From positions 1-28,604 of IMG/VR virus record IMGVR_UViG_3300031758_000430: 28,604 bases of DNA; one strand, 5' to 3'. Below are positions 6,473-14,920 of the stretch, one piece after another. The stretch is from a virus. Each line of letters begins with the position of its first letter. The stretch's first letter is position 1. The notes beneath the pieces were generated by a model. That model was not told the DNA's origin, ran no database searches, and saw nothing but the letters and a program-made list of their open reading frames with translations. A program made the position numbers and the translations under genes.

Positions 6473-7896
6473 TGTCTTTTTTAATTCCACTATTACAAGG
6501 TGCTCTTGAAGGGTTTACTGAAAAGGCTAAGCAGGAAGATGAAGTTAATGCTGCTTCTATTCAAGAGAAACTAAAAGCTTCTTATACAACTAGACTTGAA
6601 AGAAAAAAAGAACTTGAAACCGAAAGAGCATCAGCAACTAAGGTTGTTAACTCTCTTAGAGGTATTGAGTTTGCTGATGGTCCTTTGGACAATAGTCAAC
6701 TAATTAATATTGCTACTAAACCTAAACTAGCTGAAAGTATTCTTAAGAAACTGGACGATGATCCAGAGTGGTTTAAGAAAACAAACAGAGGTTTCATTAA
6801 GCAAGTTGAAGGAGTTGATCCTACTATTGATATTAATAAACACTTTGATGATGTTTATCGCTTACAGAAAGAAGCAGCAGTGAATGCTGAGGCTTTGTTT
6901 GCTGCTCGTGAGGATGCTTCCTTCTTTGAGAAGAGAACAGCTAGAAAGAATTTACTTGTTGCTAAACAAACAGCAGCTAAGCTTGGTGTGTCTTTAGAAG
7001 ACTTGATGTCTACATATAAGCCATCCTCTTCCTTTGTTTCTAATATGGGTAGGGTAGATCCTTCTGCTTTAACTAAGCCGGAAGATTTTGATAAGATGGA
7101 GAAGAGGCTTAAGGCTGAGTTTGTCACTGCTCAACAGTCTGGTGATAAAGAAGCAATTGCTAAAGCTGATGCCAACATTGGTAGGCTTGTCATCTTGAAT
7201 GAGAAGATGAGGGTTGAAAAGAAATCTGAAGCTGAGATTCAAAGCGACATGGTTACAGAAATTCAAAAGGCCATGTCTGAAAAGAACCCAAGCAAAGCTA
7301 AGAATTTAGAAGCTCTCTTACAACAACGTAAAGTATTGCTTCGTGAGCTTCCAACACCTTCAGCACCTGAGAAAACAACACAAAGCAATTGGATTACTAT
7401 TGCTAATAGATCAGTTTCTTCTAGGATGGAAGAACTAATTCCGGGTAAGTTTATTTCTACGGTTGCCTTGGACGGTACAATTACTATGACACCTAAAGCA
7501 ATTGGTGACACAGAGTTTAAAGCTGCGATGACTAAAGCTAAAAACGAAATTATTAATGACTTCACCATTAATGGTGTGCCTAAGTCTGATTTTCATAAGA
7601 ACGCTTTAATATCTATTGGTGTAAACTTCAGAAATGGAAAAGCTGTAGCTGGTGGTAATGTATTAACTACTGCAGATGTAGACGCTGCTAAGGCTGCTGC
7701 AGCAGGAACTCCAGCACCTGCACCAGCACCTGCTGCTCCTGTAGCACCTGCTGCTACCCGTGGTGGGCCTATGCAGCCAAAGCCAGCAGCCCCCGCAGCA
7801 GCAGTGCCAGCTCCAAAAACTCAAGCTGAATATAATGCCATTCCTAAGGGAACAAGATATATCGATACGGATGGTAAAGAAAAGATTAAAGGGTAA
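6472..7896 (+). CDS. Putative internal virion protein, 474 aa
   Basis: A mostly helical, highly charged protein. Residues ~15-70 and ~200-280 are probable coiled coils. The region ~310-400 is more compact (SNWITIANRSVSSRMEELIPG; a β-rich FISTVALDGTITM segment). A Pro/Ala linker (~410-450) leads to a short C-terminal module (AEYNAIPKGTRYIDTDGKEK) of the sort that ends several phage structural proteins. No catalytic motif is visible. Its place directly before a 1753-aa protein, with a 2-base gap, mirrors the medium-plus-giant ejection protein arrangement of podoviruses. The role is inferred from this context. Confidence 0.65.
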   Translation: MSFLIPLLQGALEGFTEKAKQEDEVNAASIQEKLKASYTTRLERKKELETERASATKVVNSLRGIEFADGPLDNSQLINIATKPKLAESILKKLDDDPEWFKKTNRGFIKQVEGVDPTIDINKHFDDVYRLQKEAAVNAEALFAAREDASFFEKRTARKNLLVAKQTAAKLGVSLEDLMSTYKPSSSFVSNMGRVDPSALTKPEDFDKMEKRLKAEFVTAQQSGDKEAIAKADANIGRLVILNEKMRVEKKSEAEIQSDMVTEIQKAMSEKNPSKAKNLEALLQQRKVLLRELPTPSAPEKTTQSNWITIANRSVSSRMEELIPGKFISTVALDGTITMTPKAIGDTEFKAAMTKAKNEIINDFTINGVPKSDFHKNALISIGVNFRNGKAVAGGNVLTTADVDAAKAAAAGTPAPAPAPAAPVAPAATRGGPMQPKPAAPAAAVPAPKTQAEYNAIPKGTRYIDTDGKEKIKG

Positions 7897-7898
7897 TT

Positions 7899-10800
7899 AT
7901 GGCTTTCGGTATTAATGACAAAGTAGTTGAAACACCCGCAACTGGTTTTGGTGTTAATGACAAAGTAGTTGAAACACCTCCAGTTTCTTTTGGTATGAGT
8001 GACACTGTTGTTGCGAAAGCCACAGCACCTACTGAGAAACCCTCAGAAGATTTAACTAAACCCGCCTTCTTAGCTCCTCGCCAGAGAGCTACAGCTTTAG
8101 TGGCAAGGGCAGAAAAGATTAGAGAAGAAGAAGCACAGAAGATTCCTTTTGATGCTTTGTGGAAAGATGATAAGAACTTCAAAACCATCCAAGACTATGC
8201 TGCTGCTCGTTTTGGTAAAGAAGGTGTACCTACTGCCGGAGAAACAAAGGAAGACTTTGTAAAGCGTTTTGCCACACACATGCGTATGCTTGATACTGGC
8301 AATGAAATTAATAGTGTAGGAGAACTACAATATTTAAACAATGCCAAGCAAGAAGACATTTTAAAAGCAGGTGCTGCTTATGATTTGTTTAAGAACACCG
8401 CTGGTGTGTTTGATGAAAAAGGTAGAGGACAAAAAGGATTCCGTCCTATATTGGATGTTATCTCTAGCGTTGTTAGTAGCCCCTCTACAGCTTTAACTCT
8501 TGGTGTAGGTAAAGTTGCTAGTAGTGGTATATCAAAACTGATAGCAGAGAAGGGTACTAAGGCTGCTCTTACTTCTGCCAAAGGTGTTGGCATGGCTGCA
8601 GCAACTCCTTCTGTTGGTGGTGTTACCACTGCAGCACAAGATGTTACTAGTCAAAAGATTGAATTGAATGTAGCACAGGCTGAGCTTGATCAAGCTAAGA
8701 AAATTGATCCTGCCATATTAGATGCAACAGGACAGGCTCTATTAAAAACTTATATTGAAGATAGAGAAAAGAGACTGGAAGAAGGCGTTAGAGGAAAGCA
8801 AGTTGCTCTTGCTGGTGCTATCGGTGCTGTCACTGAAACAGCAGAAGTGCTGCCTTTTCTGCGTGGAGCTGTCAAAGGTAAGACTAGTCAATTAGATGAG
8901 ATCCTTAAATCTAGAAAGCCAGCTGTTGGTGAAGCAAAAACTCCTGCACCTAAGGTTGAAATAACACCTAAAGATCCAACAGATAAAGCATTGGAAGATG
9001 CTTATGATATCTATGAAGGACGTAAGCTTCTTGATGCTCAAGGCCAACCTACATCTGTAGCTCAGATGGAAGTTAGGAATGATCTAAACAAAAGAGCTAC
9101 ACTGATTGCTCAAGACATTTGGAAACAGATTCCTGAGTTTGCTCCACAAGCTACAGAGAAAGTATCTGATGCTATTAAGCGTACACTTGAATCTGTAGAT
9201 ACATTTGATGACATTGTATTTGAAAGAGCATTAGCCTCTGCTGATGTAACACCGGATGAGTTTGCTAAGATGTTTAGAACTTCAGCAGGGGATGCTGCTC
9301 GTTCTTTGCAGAGCCTATCTGTAGTTGCTCGCCTTCAAAATAAACTGAAGAACATTGACCCTGCTGCTGCATCTGAATTGAATAAGATGTATGGGGACAG
9401 AAGTGCTGTAACTTCTGCATTCACTGGTGTTAGAGACTTTGGTATGCGTCTTGATAGAGAGCTAAAAGCCTTGATGGTATCGCAGCTTTCTACAACTCTT
9501 AGGAACGCCTTCTCTGGTGTGTCTGTCATTACCTTTGGTACAGCAGCAGAAGCTATTGAATCTTCTTTATACAGACTAGGTAAGACAGCAGGAGAACTTG
9601 CTACTGGTAAGCCAGTAACAGGCAGCTTCACTGGTGGATTGAAGGGTGTCTATGATGATGCTGTACGCTCTGCTTTCTACTTAGGCCAAAGAGACTTGTC
9701 TTCTGAAGTGACAGAAGCTTTGCTTAATGGCACTCCTGCTTTATATCGAAGGATGGTTAAGACAACAGGTGAAGCTGGTCCTAATGACTTGTCTAAGGCA
9801 GCACAAATTGCTAACACATTCAACGTAGCACAGGATGCTTTCTTCCGTAAGGCTATGTTCACTTCCTCAGTGGAGAAGCAATTAAGCCGTGTTGGTATTA
9901 ACATGTATGATGTTATTGCCCAAGGTAAGCAAGTGCCGTTTGATGTGTTACAGAATGCTGTTAATGAAGCACTAACAGGCACATTCAGTAAGATGCCTAC
10001 CAAAGGCCCAATGTTCCATGCTGTGAAGTTTATTGAAGAGCTTGGTCCTATTGGCTCTACAGTTATTCCTTTCCCTCGCTTCATGGCTAATGCTATGGAG
10101 TGGACATACAAGCACATGCCTACTGGTGCGTTATCTGGAAGCACAGACATTGCTGCTGGCTTGACAAAGATGACTAAGGGTGAAGCTGATATGGGAACTA
10201 AGCAAGTCATTATAGGACTTGAGAACTTCTCTAAAGGTGCTGTAGGCACTGCTGCTTTGTATGCTGCTTATAAATATAGACAAGAGAATCAAGACACTGA
10301 GTGGTACAACACAAAGAATCCTGATGGCTCCACTGTAGATGCTAGAGCTTTATTCCCTGCTGCTCCTTTCTTAGCACTAGGTGACTACCTTGTTAAGTTT
10401 CAGAATGGTAGAACAGACGAATTTAAATCTAAGGAATTCTTAGAAGCCATGACTGGTTTCAAAGCACCAGCAGGTACATATTCATGGCTTGGTGATAAGT
10501 TTGCTGAAGCACAATCTAATGCAGGAACTGGCGAAGACACAGCAAATAACAAAGTTAAGACATTCTTTGGTGAGTGGGTGGGTGAATATTTAGGTAGAGC
10601 ACTTGTTCCTTTCCAACAGATCAGCGACATCATTGGTGCTATTGATCGTAACGAAACTCTGCCTAGAGATGCTTATCAGATTCCGGCAGGTGAGGAAGGC
10701 TTTACTTCTTCAGCTACACAACAGTTGATGAAGCGTACTCCTATATTGAAACAAGAGTTGCCAGTATATCAACCACCACTGAGAGAAACAGCAGCCTTCA

Positions 10801-13160
10801 ATGATAATGGTCCATTGAAGATGTTATCGGGTATTGCTATTAAAGGAGTGCCTTCTGAACTTGAAGGTGAAGTTTCTCGACTCAAAGTACCTTTTAATAA
10901 AATCTTCACCACCACTGGTGACAAGATTGTAGATGCTGAAGCTCGTAAGGTTATGGCTCCATTGGTTATGGAACAGTTTGACAATCTTAAGAATACTAGT
11001 TTCTATTCAGAAGCTAGTAAAGATCTGCAGAAGATAGCTCTACAGAATCTGATTGGGTGGGCGCAGAAAACAGCTAAAGAAATTGCTACTAGTAAAGATG
11101 AAGCAGCAGCTTTTGCTGCTGGTAAACAACCTCGCTTGTACGAAGTACAATATTCTAAACTACCAGCAGAACTTAAGCGTGTTGTTGTTGAAACATATAA
11201 ACAACAACAAGGTAAGGATTTAGAAACAACTAAAGACTATGCTTCTGCTTTGGCTATTGCTGCAGCCATGAGAGAGCTGCCCGGATATGCTGTGGGTGGT
11301 GTTGTAAAGATGGAGCTTGGAGGTGTGTTAGCTAAAAAGATTATTGGTGAGTCTGCTGAAGCTGGTATTAAAAAAGGAGCAATGTCTCTTGGTGATATTG
11401 TTGCTAAACATTCTGTTTCTCCTGCCGTGGAACAAACAGCACAAGTACTAGCTGCTCCTGTAGTTAAAGAAGGTGCTGCATCGGCTATGGCTAAGAAGCC
11501 ATACATCAAAAATAAGTATGGTCCTGCTTCCTCTAAACCTGTAGAAGAAGTTCCTATGGATCTTCAAGCAGCACAGAAACCAGCACCACTAGATGCTGAT
11601 ATGGAGAAAGCTGTTATTGAAGCAGAAGCTTCATTTAAACCAACACCTAAAGAAGATGATTGGTGGAACACTGAGCCAGAATCTCCTAAACCTACTCCCG
11701 CTAAAGATCCTGAATTTGAAATTAAAGAAGTTGAATATGATGATGAAGGATTTCCTATTGAGTCTGGTGGTAAAGTAACGCCACCTACTAAATCATTAGT
11801 ACAGCCTAGAGTGAGCTTCTCAAAAATACCTGAGGGTAACTTGAATGCACAAGTTGGCAATGGTGTTAGCAGCACCGAAGCTAGAAAAGCTATGCTTGCT
11901 AAGATTAGAATGGATAGACAAGATGCTTTTGATTCTTTAATTTCTATGCCTGAAATTTCTAAACTGCCTGATGCAGAAGATGTTATGGCTGTGGTGCAGG
12001 GCGACTTCAGATATACAACAGGTAGAGAAATCAATTTAAACAGTGCAGAGGACATACAAAAAGCTGCTGACATGGCTAAACAATATCAGGATAGGCTTAA
12101 CAAACTCAGAGAAGAATATAAAGATGTTCCACCTATTAAACTATTTCATGGAAGATCTACATATAAAGAAGGTCCATCATTGAGATGGAAGACTGGCTTT
12201 GATGATCCTCAGTTTCATGGTAATGCACATAGTGAATTACATGTTGGTGGTACATCCTTCACTAGAGATATTAACTTAAACTTTGAAAGTGAAGCCTTTG
12301 GTGGGACTAACCCAACTAAACTTGTTTATACAAAGATACCTTATGCTGACTATATATTCAGCAGGGTTCCAATGTCTAGCAAACAATATGGTATTGAAGA
12401 CTTTAACACCATTGCCAGATCAATCAATGGATCTGAGAGGGTAGTTAGACCTGTTTCTCTTTCTCGTTCTGGTAGCTTCAAAGAAGCAGAGGACATGATT
12501 ACTGAGACAGATAAACTTAGACCACAAGGAAAAGCTACAGGTAGACAACTAGAGGTGTTGTCTGCTGCTGAAGAAGCTAAGAAAGCTTTGGAGGGTGTTC
12601 CTTTAGTTGGAGAAGGAAAGACTCCTATGTTTTCTCAAGGAAGAAAAGAAAGCGTAGGCTTCACAGAAAGAGTAGATAAGAGTAAAAAGATAGCCCTTAA
12701 TTTATTTGAATTGAATAATGTTTTTACTAATGCAAAGACAACAGAGAAAGATCGCATCATTGCTGCGAACCAAGCATATAAAAATATTAAAGACTATTTT
12801 AATAATGCATTAGAGTATGGCTCTATCACTTCAACTAAAGAAGGTACTGGACAGCGTTACCACAATTTCTTAAGAGATGTATCAGAAGTTATTCAGGCAG
12901 AAGACTATCCCAAAACTTTTGAGAGTGGCAACTTAGCAGGACAAAGAAGAAGAGTTTATACTGGTAAACTCTTAGAGAATACAGCAGAAGTTTTAAAAGC
13001 TAATGGATCAAAAGAAAAAGCTAAGCTGTTACTAGATCTAAAGAATGAACTAGGTAAGTTTCAATATGGTAATGATTTGAAGAAACAAATCAATGCTGTT
13101 GATAATGTCCGAAACCTCACTAGAAAATTTAATAAGGGTGGCTTAGCCAGCCGTAGGTAA
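7899..13160 (+). CDS. Giant virion (probable internal/ejection) protein, 1753 aa
   Basis: The N-terminus has three copies of a 14-residue FGxNDKVVETP-type repeat. Residues ~190-330 contain hydrophobic, Gly/Ala-rich helices (ALTLGVGKVASSGISKLI; GAIGAVTETAEVLPFL). The centre (~450-1150) is long helical sequence, followed by a Gly motif (YAVGGVVKMELGGVLAKK, ~1130). A charged Pro-rich linker (~1240-1330) leads to a C-terminal third that has a possible ADP-ribosyltransferase-like region at ~1411-1530. The protein ends with KGGLASRR, echoing KGGLVKTKR in the 855-aa protein. Size, position and membrane-active stretches suit an ejected inner-core protein. No lysozyme or transglycosylase motif was identified. 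It is the last + gene and overlaps the opposing gene by 18 bases. Confidence 0.7.
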   Translation: MAFGINDKVVETPATGFGVNDKVVETPPVSFGMSDTVVAKATAPTEKPSEDLTKPAFLAPRQRATALVARAEKIREEEAQKIPFDALWKDDKNFKTIQDYAAARFGKEGVPTAGETKEDFVKRFATHMRMLDTGNEINSVGELQYLNNAKQEDILKAGAAYDLFKNTAGVFDEKGRGQKGFRPILDVISSVVSSPSTALTLGVGKVASSGISKLIAEKGTKAALTSAKGVGMAAATPSVGGVTTAAQDVTSQKIELNVAQAELDQAKKIDPAILDATGQALLKTYIEDREKRLEEGVRGKQVALAGAIGAVTETAEVLPFLRGAVKGKTSQLDEILKSRKPAVGEAKTPAPKVEITPKDPTDKALEDAYDIYEGRKLLDAQGQPTSVAQMEVRNDLNKRATLIAQDIWKQIPEFAPQATEKVSDAIKRTLESVDTFDDIVFERALASADVTPDEFAKMFRTSAGDAARSLQSLSVVARLQNKLKNIDPAAASELNKMYGDRSAVTSAFTGVRDFGMRLDRELKALMVSQLSTTLRNAFSGVSVITFGTAAEAIESSLYRLGKTAGELATGKPVTGSFTGGLKGVYDDAVRSAFYLGQRDLSSEVTEALLNGTPALYRRMVKTTGEAGPNDLSKAAQIANTFNVAQDAFFRKAMFTSSVEKQLSRVGINMYDVIAQGKQVPFDVLQNAVNEALTGTFSKMPTKGPMFHAVKFIEELGPIGSTVIPFPRFMANAMEWTYKHMPTGALSGSTDIAAGLTKMTKGEADMGTKQVIIGLENFSKGAVGTAALYAAYKYRQENQDTEWYNTKNPDGSTVDARALFPAAPFLALGDYLVKFQNGRTDEFKSKEFLEAMTGFKAPAGTYSWLGDKFAEAQSNAGTGEDTANNKVKTFFGEWVGEYLGRALVPFQQISDIIGAIDRNETLPRDAYQIPAGEEGFTSSATQQLMKRTPILKQELPVYQPPLRETAAFNDNGPLKMLSGIAIKGVPSELEGEVSRLKVPFNKIFTTTGDKIVDAEARKVMAPLVMEQFDNLKNTSFYSEASKDLQKIALQNLIGWAQKTAKEIATSKDEAAAFAAGKQPRLYEVQYSKLPAELKRVVVETYKQQQGKDLETTKDYASALAIAAAMRELPGYAVGGVVKMELGGVLAKKIIGESAEAGIKKGAMSLGDIVAKHSVSPAVEQTAQVLAAPVVKEGAASAMAKKPYIKNKYGPASSKPVEEVPMDLQAAQKPAPLDADMEKAVIEAEASFKPTPKEDDWWNTEPESPKPTPAKDPEFEIKEVEYDDEGFPIESGGKVTPPTKSLVQPRVSFSKIPEGNLNAQVGNGVSSTEARKAMLAKIRMDRQDAFDSLISMPEISKLPDAEDVMAVVQGDFRYTTGREINLNSAEDIQKAADMAKQYQDRLNKLREEYKDVPPIKLFHGRSTYKEGPSLRWKTGFDDPQFHGNAHSELHVGGTSFTRDINLNFESEAFGGTNPTKLVYTKIPYADYIFSRVPMSSKQYGIEDFNTIARSINGSERVVRPVSLSRSGSFKEAEDMITETDKLRPQGKATGRQLEVLSAAEEAKKALEGVPLVGEGKTPMFSQGRKESVGFTERVDKSKKIALNLFELNNVFTNAKTTEKDRIIAANQAYKNIKDYFNNALEYGSITSTKEGTGQRYHNFLRDVSEVIQAEDYPKTFESGNLAGQRRRVYTGKLLENTAEVLKANGSKEKAKLLLDLKNELGKFQYGNDLKKQINAVDNVRNLTRKFNKGGLASRR
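7912..7978 (+). repeat. Two 25-base direct repeats in the giant protein N-terminus
   Basis: The 25-base sequence ttaatgacaaagtagttgaa plus acacc occurs at 7912-7936 and 7954-7978, a 42-base period. A degenerate third protein copy (FGMSDTVV) follows to about 8012. It encodes repeated FGxNDKVVETP units and looks like recent tandem duplication. Confidence 0.9.
12129..12488 (+). other. Possible ADP-ribosyltransferase-like region in the giant protein (residues ~1411-1530)
   Basis: The order of motifs resembles the R-S-E class. A β-strand with a basic end (IKLFHGRS, Arg1419) is followed by a Ser/Thr turn and helix start (GGTSFTRDINLNF, ~1450-1462), then strand-like IVYTK-type sequence (KLVYTKIPYADYIFS). 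The final catalytic Glu cannot be placed with certainty; candidates lie in FESEAFGG or IEDF. This rests on pattern only and no alignment was run. The region could instead be an inactive or unrelated α/β fold. Confidence 0.25.
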
Positions 13161-13586
13161 TACTACATAAGAAAGTCTATCAAGAGAGACTTTGTAAAAG
13201 AGTTCTCCTTGGTAGACATATTTGTTTCTAGATTCTTTAACTTCTGAAGCTAATACAGCAGCAGCTTCGCAATGGAACAAGGCTGTTCCATCTTTGTTAA
13301 TTGAGAAGAAGTGTGTAGGCATCTCTTGTGTTAAGAGCTTCTTCTTCCTAGCAGGTACATTCAAATCTTCGTATGGAAACTCTACAGTTTTCCACGATAG
13401 TCTGACCTCTACCTCAGCATATCCCACCAACAAGTCATCTTTATACAGATGCAGATCAATCCCATATCTATCGGGATTATCTCTAGCTTCCATATTCCAA
13501 AAAGAAGAGACATAGCTTTTAACTACATCTCTTCCAAACTTGTCGTAGGTGTCGTGGAGTTCTTTATCGAACCGCTTGGTAGCCAT
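13143..13586 (-). CDS. Unknown protein, nuclease-fold candidate, 147 aa
   Basis: The start at 13586 (MATKRFDKELHD) is chosen over an upstream in-frame ATG at 13712. The longer version would run over almost the whole upstream gene, whereas this start overlaps it by 23 bases, and GAAAGA lies just ahead. The sequence RYGIDLHLYKDDLLVGYAEVEVR has the D...ExE spacing sometimes seen in PD-(D/E)XK nucleases, but the lysine is missing or displaced, so this is only suggestive. The C-terminal half is mixed α/β (THFFSINKDGTALFHCEAAAVL). It is the last gene of the - strand cluster and ends 18 bases inside the opposing + gene. Confidence 0.65.
   Translation of the reverse strand: MATKRFDKELHDTYDKFGRDVVKSYVSSFWNMEARDNPDRYGIDLHLYKDDLLVGYAEVEVRLSWKTVEFPYEDLNVPARKKKLLTQEMPTHFFSINKDGTALFHCEAAAVLASEVKESRNKYVYQGELFYKVSLDRLSYVVLPTAG
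13172..13193. other. AT-rich hairpin between the converging arms
   Basis: AAAGTCT (13172-13178) and AGACTTT (13187-13193) form a perfect 7-bp stem with an 8-base loop, 12 bases after the last + strand stop and inside the last - strand gene. Only two of the seven pairs are G-C and no long T-run follows. At best it is a weak bidirectional terminator where opposing transcripts meet. Confidence 0.25.
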
Positions 13587-13755
13587 TGAGTCTTTCAATG
13601 TTATCGAAGTAGCCACGGTCAAATCCCCGTTGCCATTCCTTACCTGCCACAGACAGTGGGTCATATTGATTGACCATCCATCCATGCCTGAAAGCTTTAT
13701 AGCCTTGTTCAAATTGAATACGCAGTGGTGCAGATCGTTCAGACTTGACTTGCAT
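13564..13755 (-). CDS. RMF-like (ribosome modulation factor family) small protein, 63 aa
   Basis: The start at 13755 is set by a strong AGGGG site six bases upstream, directly after the previous stop. The core QFEQGYKAFRHGWMVNQYDP followed by SVAGKEWQRGFDRGYFD matches the layout of ribosome modulation factor: Gly-Tyr-x-Ala helix, Gly turn, N-x-Y(D)P loop, then Trp-x-x-Gly-(F/W) helix. E. coli RMF (RGYQAGIAGR, CPYQ, WLGGWREA) binds 30S near the anti-Shine-Dalgarno site and dimerises ribosomes in stationary phase. This 63-aa protein is about RMF size. Related short RMF-like proteins occur on phages and plasmids, and some were given other roles (CrpP), so ribosome binding is an inference. Confidence 0.6.
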   Translation of the reverse strand: MQVKSERSAPLRIQFEQGYKAFRHGWMVNQYDPLSVAGKEWQRGFDRGYFDNIERLNGYQAVR

Positions 13756-13756
13756 G

Positions 13757-13963
13757 TTATTCCCCTGTAGATTTATTGCTATTAGTGAGCGATCCAATTT
13801 CATCAAACTCACCAATGTAGATGCTAATGAAAGGCAACTTGATTAGTATACCACTATATGCAAATAACTTATCAGTGTTTCCACCATCATTAACAATGTG
13901 GCATATGTCATCATTATATTCAATGTCTAGTCCTATGCCTTGTCTGACATTAACAACTATCAT
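13757..13963 (-). CDS. Hypothetical protein, 68 aa
   Basis: The start is placed at 13963, where ATGA overlaps the stop of the RNR beta gene, rather than at the in-frame upstream ATG (13978) inside that gene. The sequence is β-rich (MIVVNVRQGIGLDIEY; LIKLPFISIYIGEFDEIG) with a His/Asn/Gly turn (HIVNDGGN) and a polar end. No family recognised. It sits between the RNR pair and the RMF-like gene in one coupled run. Confidence 0.65.
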   Translation of the reverse strand: MIVVNVRQGIGLDIEYNDDICHIVNDGGNTDKLFAYSGILIKLPFISIYIGEFDEIGSLTNSNKSTGE

Positions 13964-14919
13964 GCTGCTTTCCCCCATACATCATCCCATGTACCAGTGG
14001 TAGCACCCTTGCTGTAGTCTGTTACACGCTGCTCAAAGAAGTTGGTGTGGCTAACACCAAGCATACCATCTACCCACGGCAGAGGATTCTTCTTAATCTT
14101 GTAGATGCCCTTCATTCCCATAGAGATGAGTCTACGATCAGCAATGTAGCGAATGTATTGCTTCACTTCTTCTTTCGTAAGCTTCTCAACCTCAACCATT
14201 GAAAAAGCCAGATCCACAAACTGATCCTCCAAACCCACCATTTGATGAGCAATTTCTTTAATGCGATCCGAAGTCGTTTCATCCTGATGGTGTTTAACGT
14301 ATTCACGATAGACCTTAATCATGCCTTCAGCATGTTGAGTTTCGTCAACGATGGACCAAGCAATGATTTGGCCCAGCCCTTTAAGCTTACCATTCCTTGC
14401 AAAGTTTAGCAACATCACAAAGCTAGAGAATAGTTGCATGCCTTCACCAAAGGCAGAGATGGCTGCAATCTTCTCAGCCATTGGTGCTGCATTCAGATTG
14501 CTGATGTAGTCGTGCTTCTCCACCATCTCTTTGTACTGGAGAAACTCGTTGTAGGTAGATTCAGGCAAGCCCAAGGTTTCAATGAGGTGGGCATATGCTG
14601 CCACATGCAAAGCTTCCCTACCTGCAAAGCCACTCATCATCATCCTTACTTCAGGTTGCTTGAACACTGGGATGTAATGGTCATGATAACCACTGCCAAT
14701 GTCTAAGTCGCCTTGCACAAAGAAGCGCAAAATCTTTGTTAAAAACTCTTGCTCATTAGCACTGAGTTTTCTGTAGTCTTTAACATCCTCAGACATAGGC
14801 ACTTCAGTATGAAGCCAATGGCTCTGCTCATGCTGAAGCCAAGCATCATATGCCCAAGGATATTTGAATGGCTTGAATGTTGTACGTTCTTGCGTAATAT
14901 CTGCTTTTGTTCTTACCAT
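13960..14919 (-). CDS. nrdB: Class I ribonucleotide reductase beta (radical) subunit, 319 aa
   Basis: Holds the diiron centre and tyrosyl radical that drive ribonucleotide reduction. With start 14919, the ligands read Asp71 (QGDLDIGSGY), Glu102 and His105 (GREALHVAAYAH), Glu159 (AFGEGMQLF), and Glu193 and His196 (VDETQHAEG). The radical Tyr109 sits seven residues after the first bridging Glu, as in E. coli NrdB. GAAGG lies five bases before ATG 14919, while a GTG at 14931 would overlap the alpha gene. The C-terminus ends WDDVWGKAA and should carry the tail that docks on alpha. It is coupled with one base between stop and start to the alpha subunit. Confidence 0.95.
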   Translation of the reverse strand: MVRTKADITQERTTFKPFKYPWAYDAWLQHEQSHWLHTEVPMSEDVKDYRKLSANEQEFLTKILRFFVQGDLDIGSGYHDHYIPVFKQPEVRMMMSGFAGREALHVAAYAHLIETLGLPESTYNEFLQYKEMVEKHDYISNLNAAPMAEKIAAISAFGEGMQLFSSFVMLLNFARNGKLKGLGQIIAWSIVDETQHAEGMIKVYREYVKHHQDETTSDRIKEIAHQMVGLEDQFVDLAFSMVEVEKLTKEEVKQYIRYIADRRLISMGMKGIYKIKKNPLPWVDGMLGVSHTNFFEQRVTDYSKGATTGTWDDVWGKAA

Positions 14920-14920
14920 A

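Noticed and set aside
9677-10249. 190-codon - frame inside the 1753-aa gene
   Set aside because: Shadow of the giant gene on the opposite strand, isolated from any - strand gene run.
11564-12073. 169-codon - frame inside the 1753-aa gene
   Set aside because: Ser-rich mirror of an acidic/Pro-rich region; no independent support.
13587-13712. N-terminal extension of the 147-aa gene to ATG 13712
   Set aside because: It would cover most of the RMF-like gene, which has its own strong ribosome site; the internal start at 13586 gives only a short overlap.
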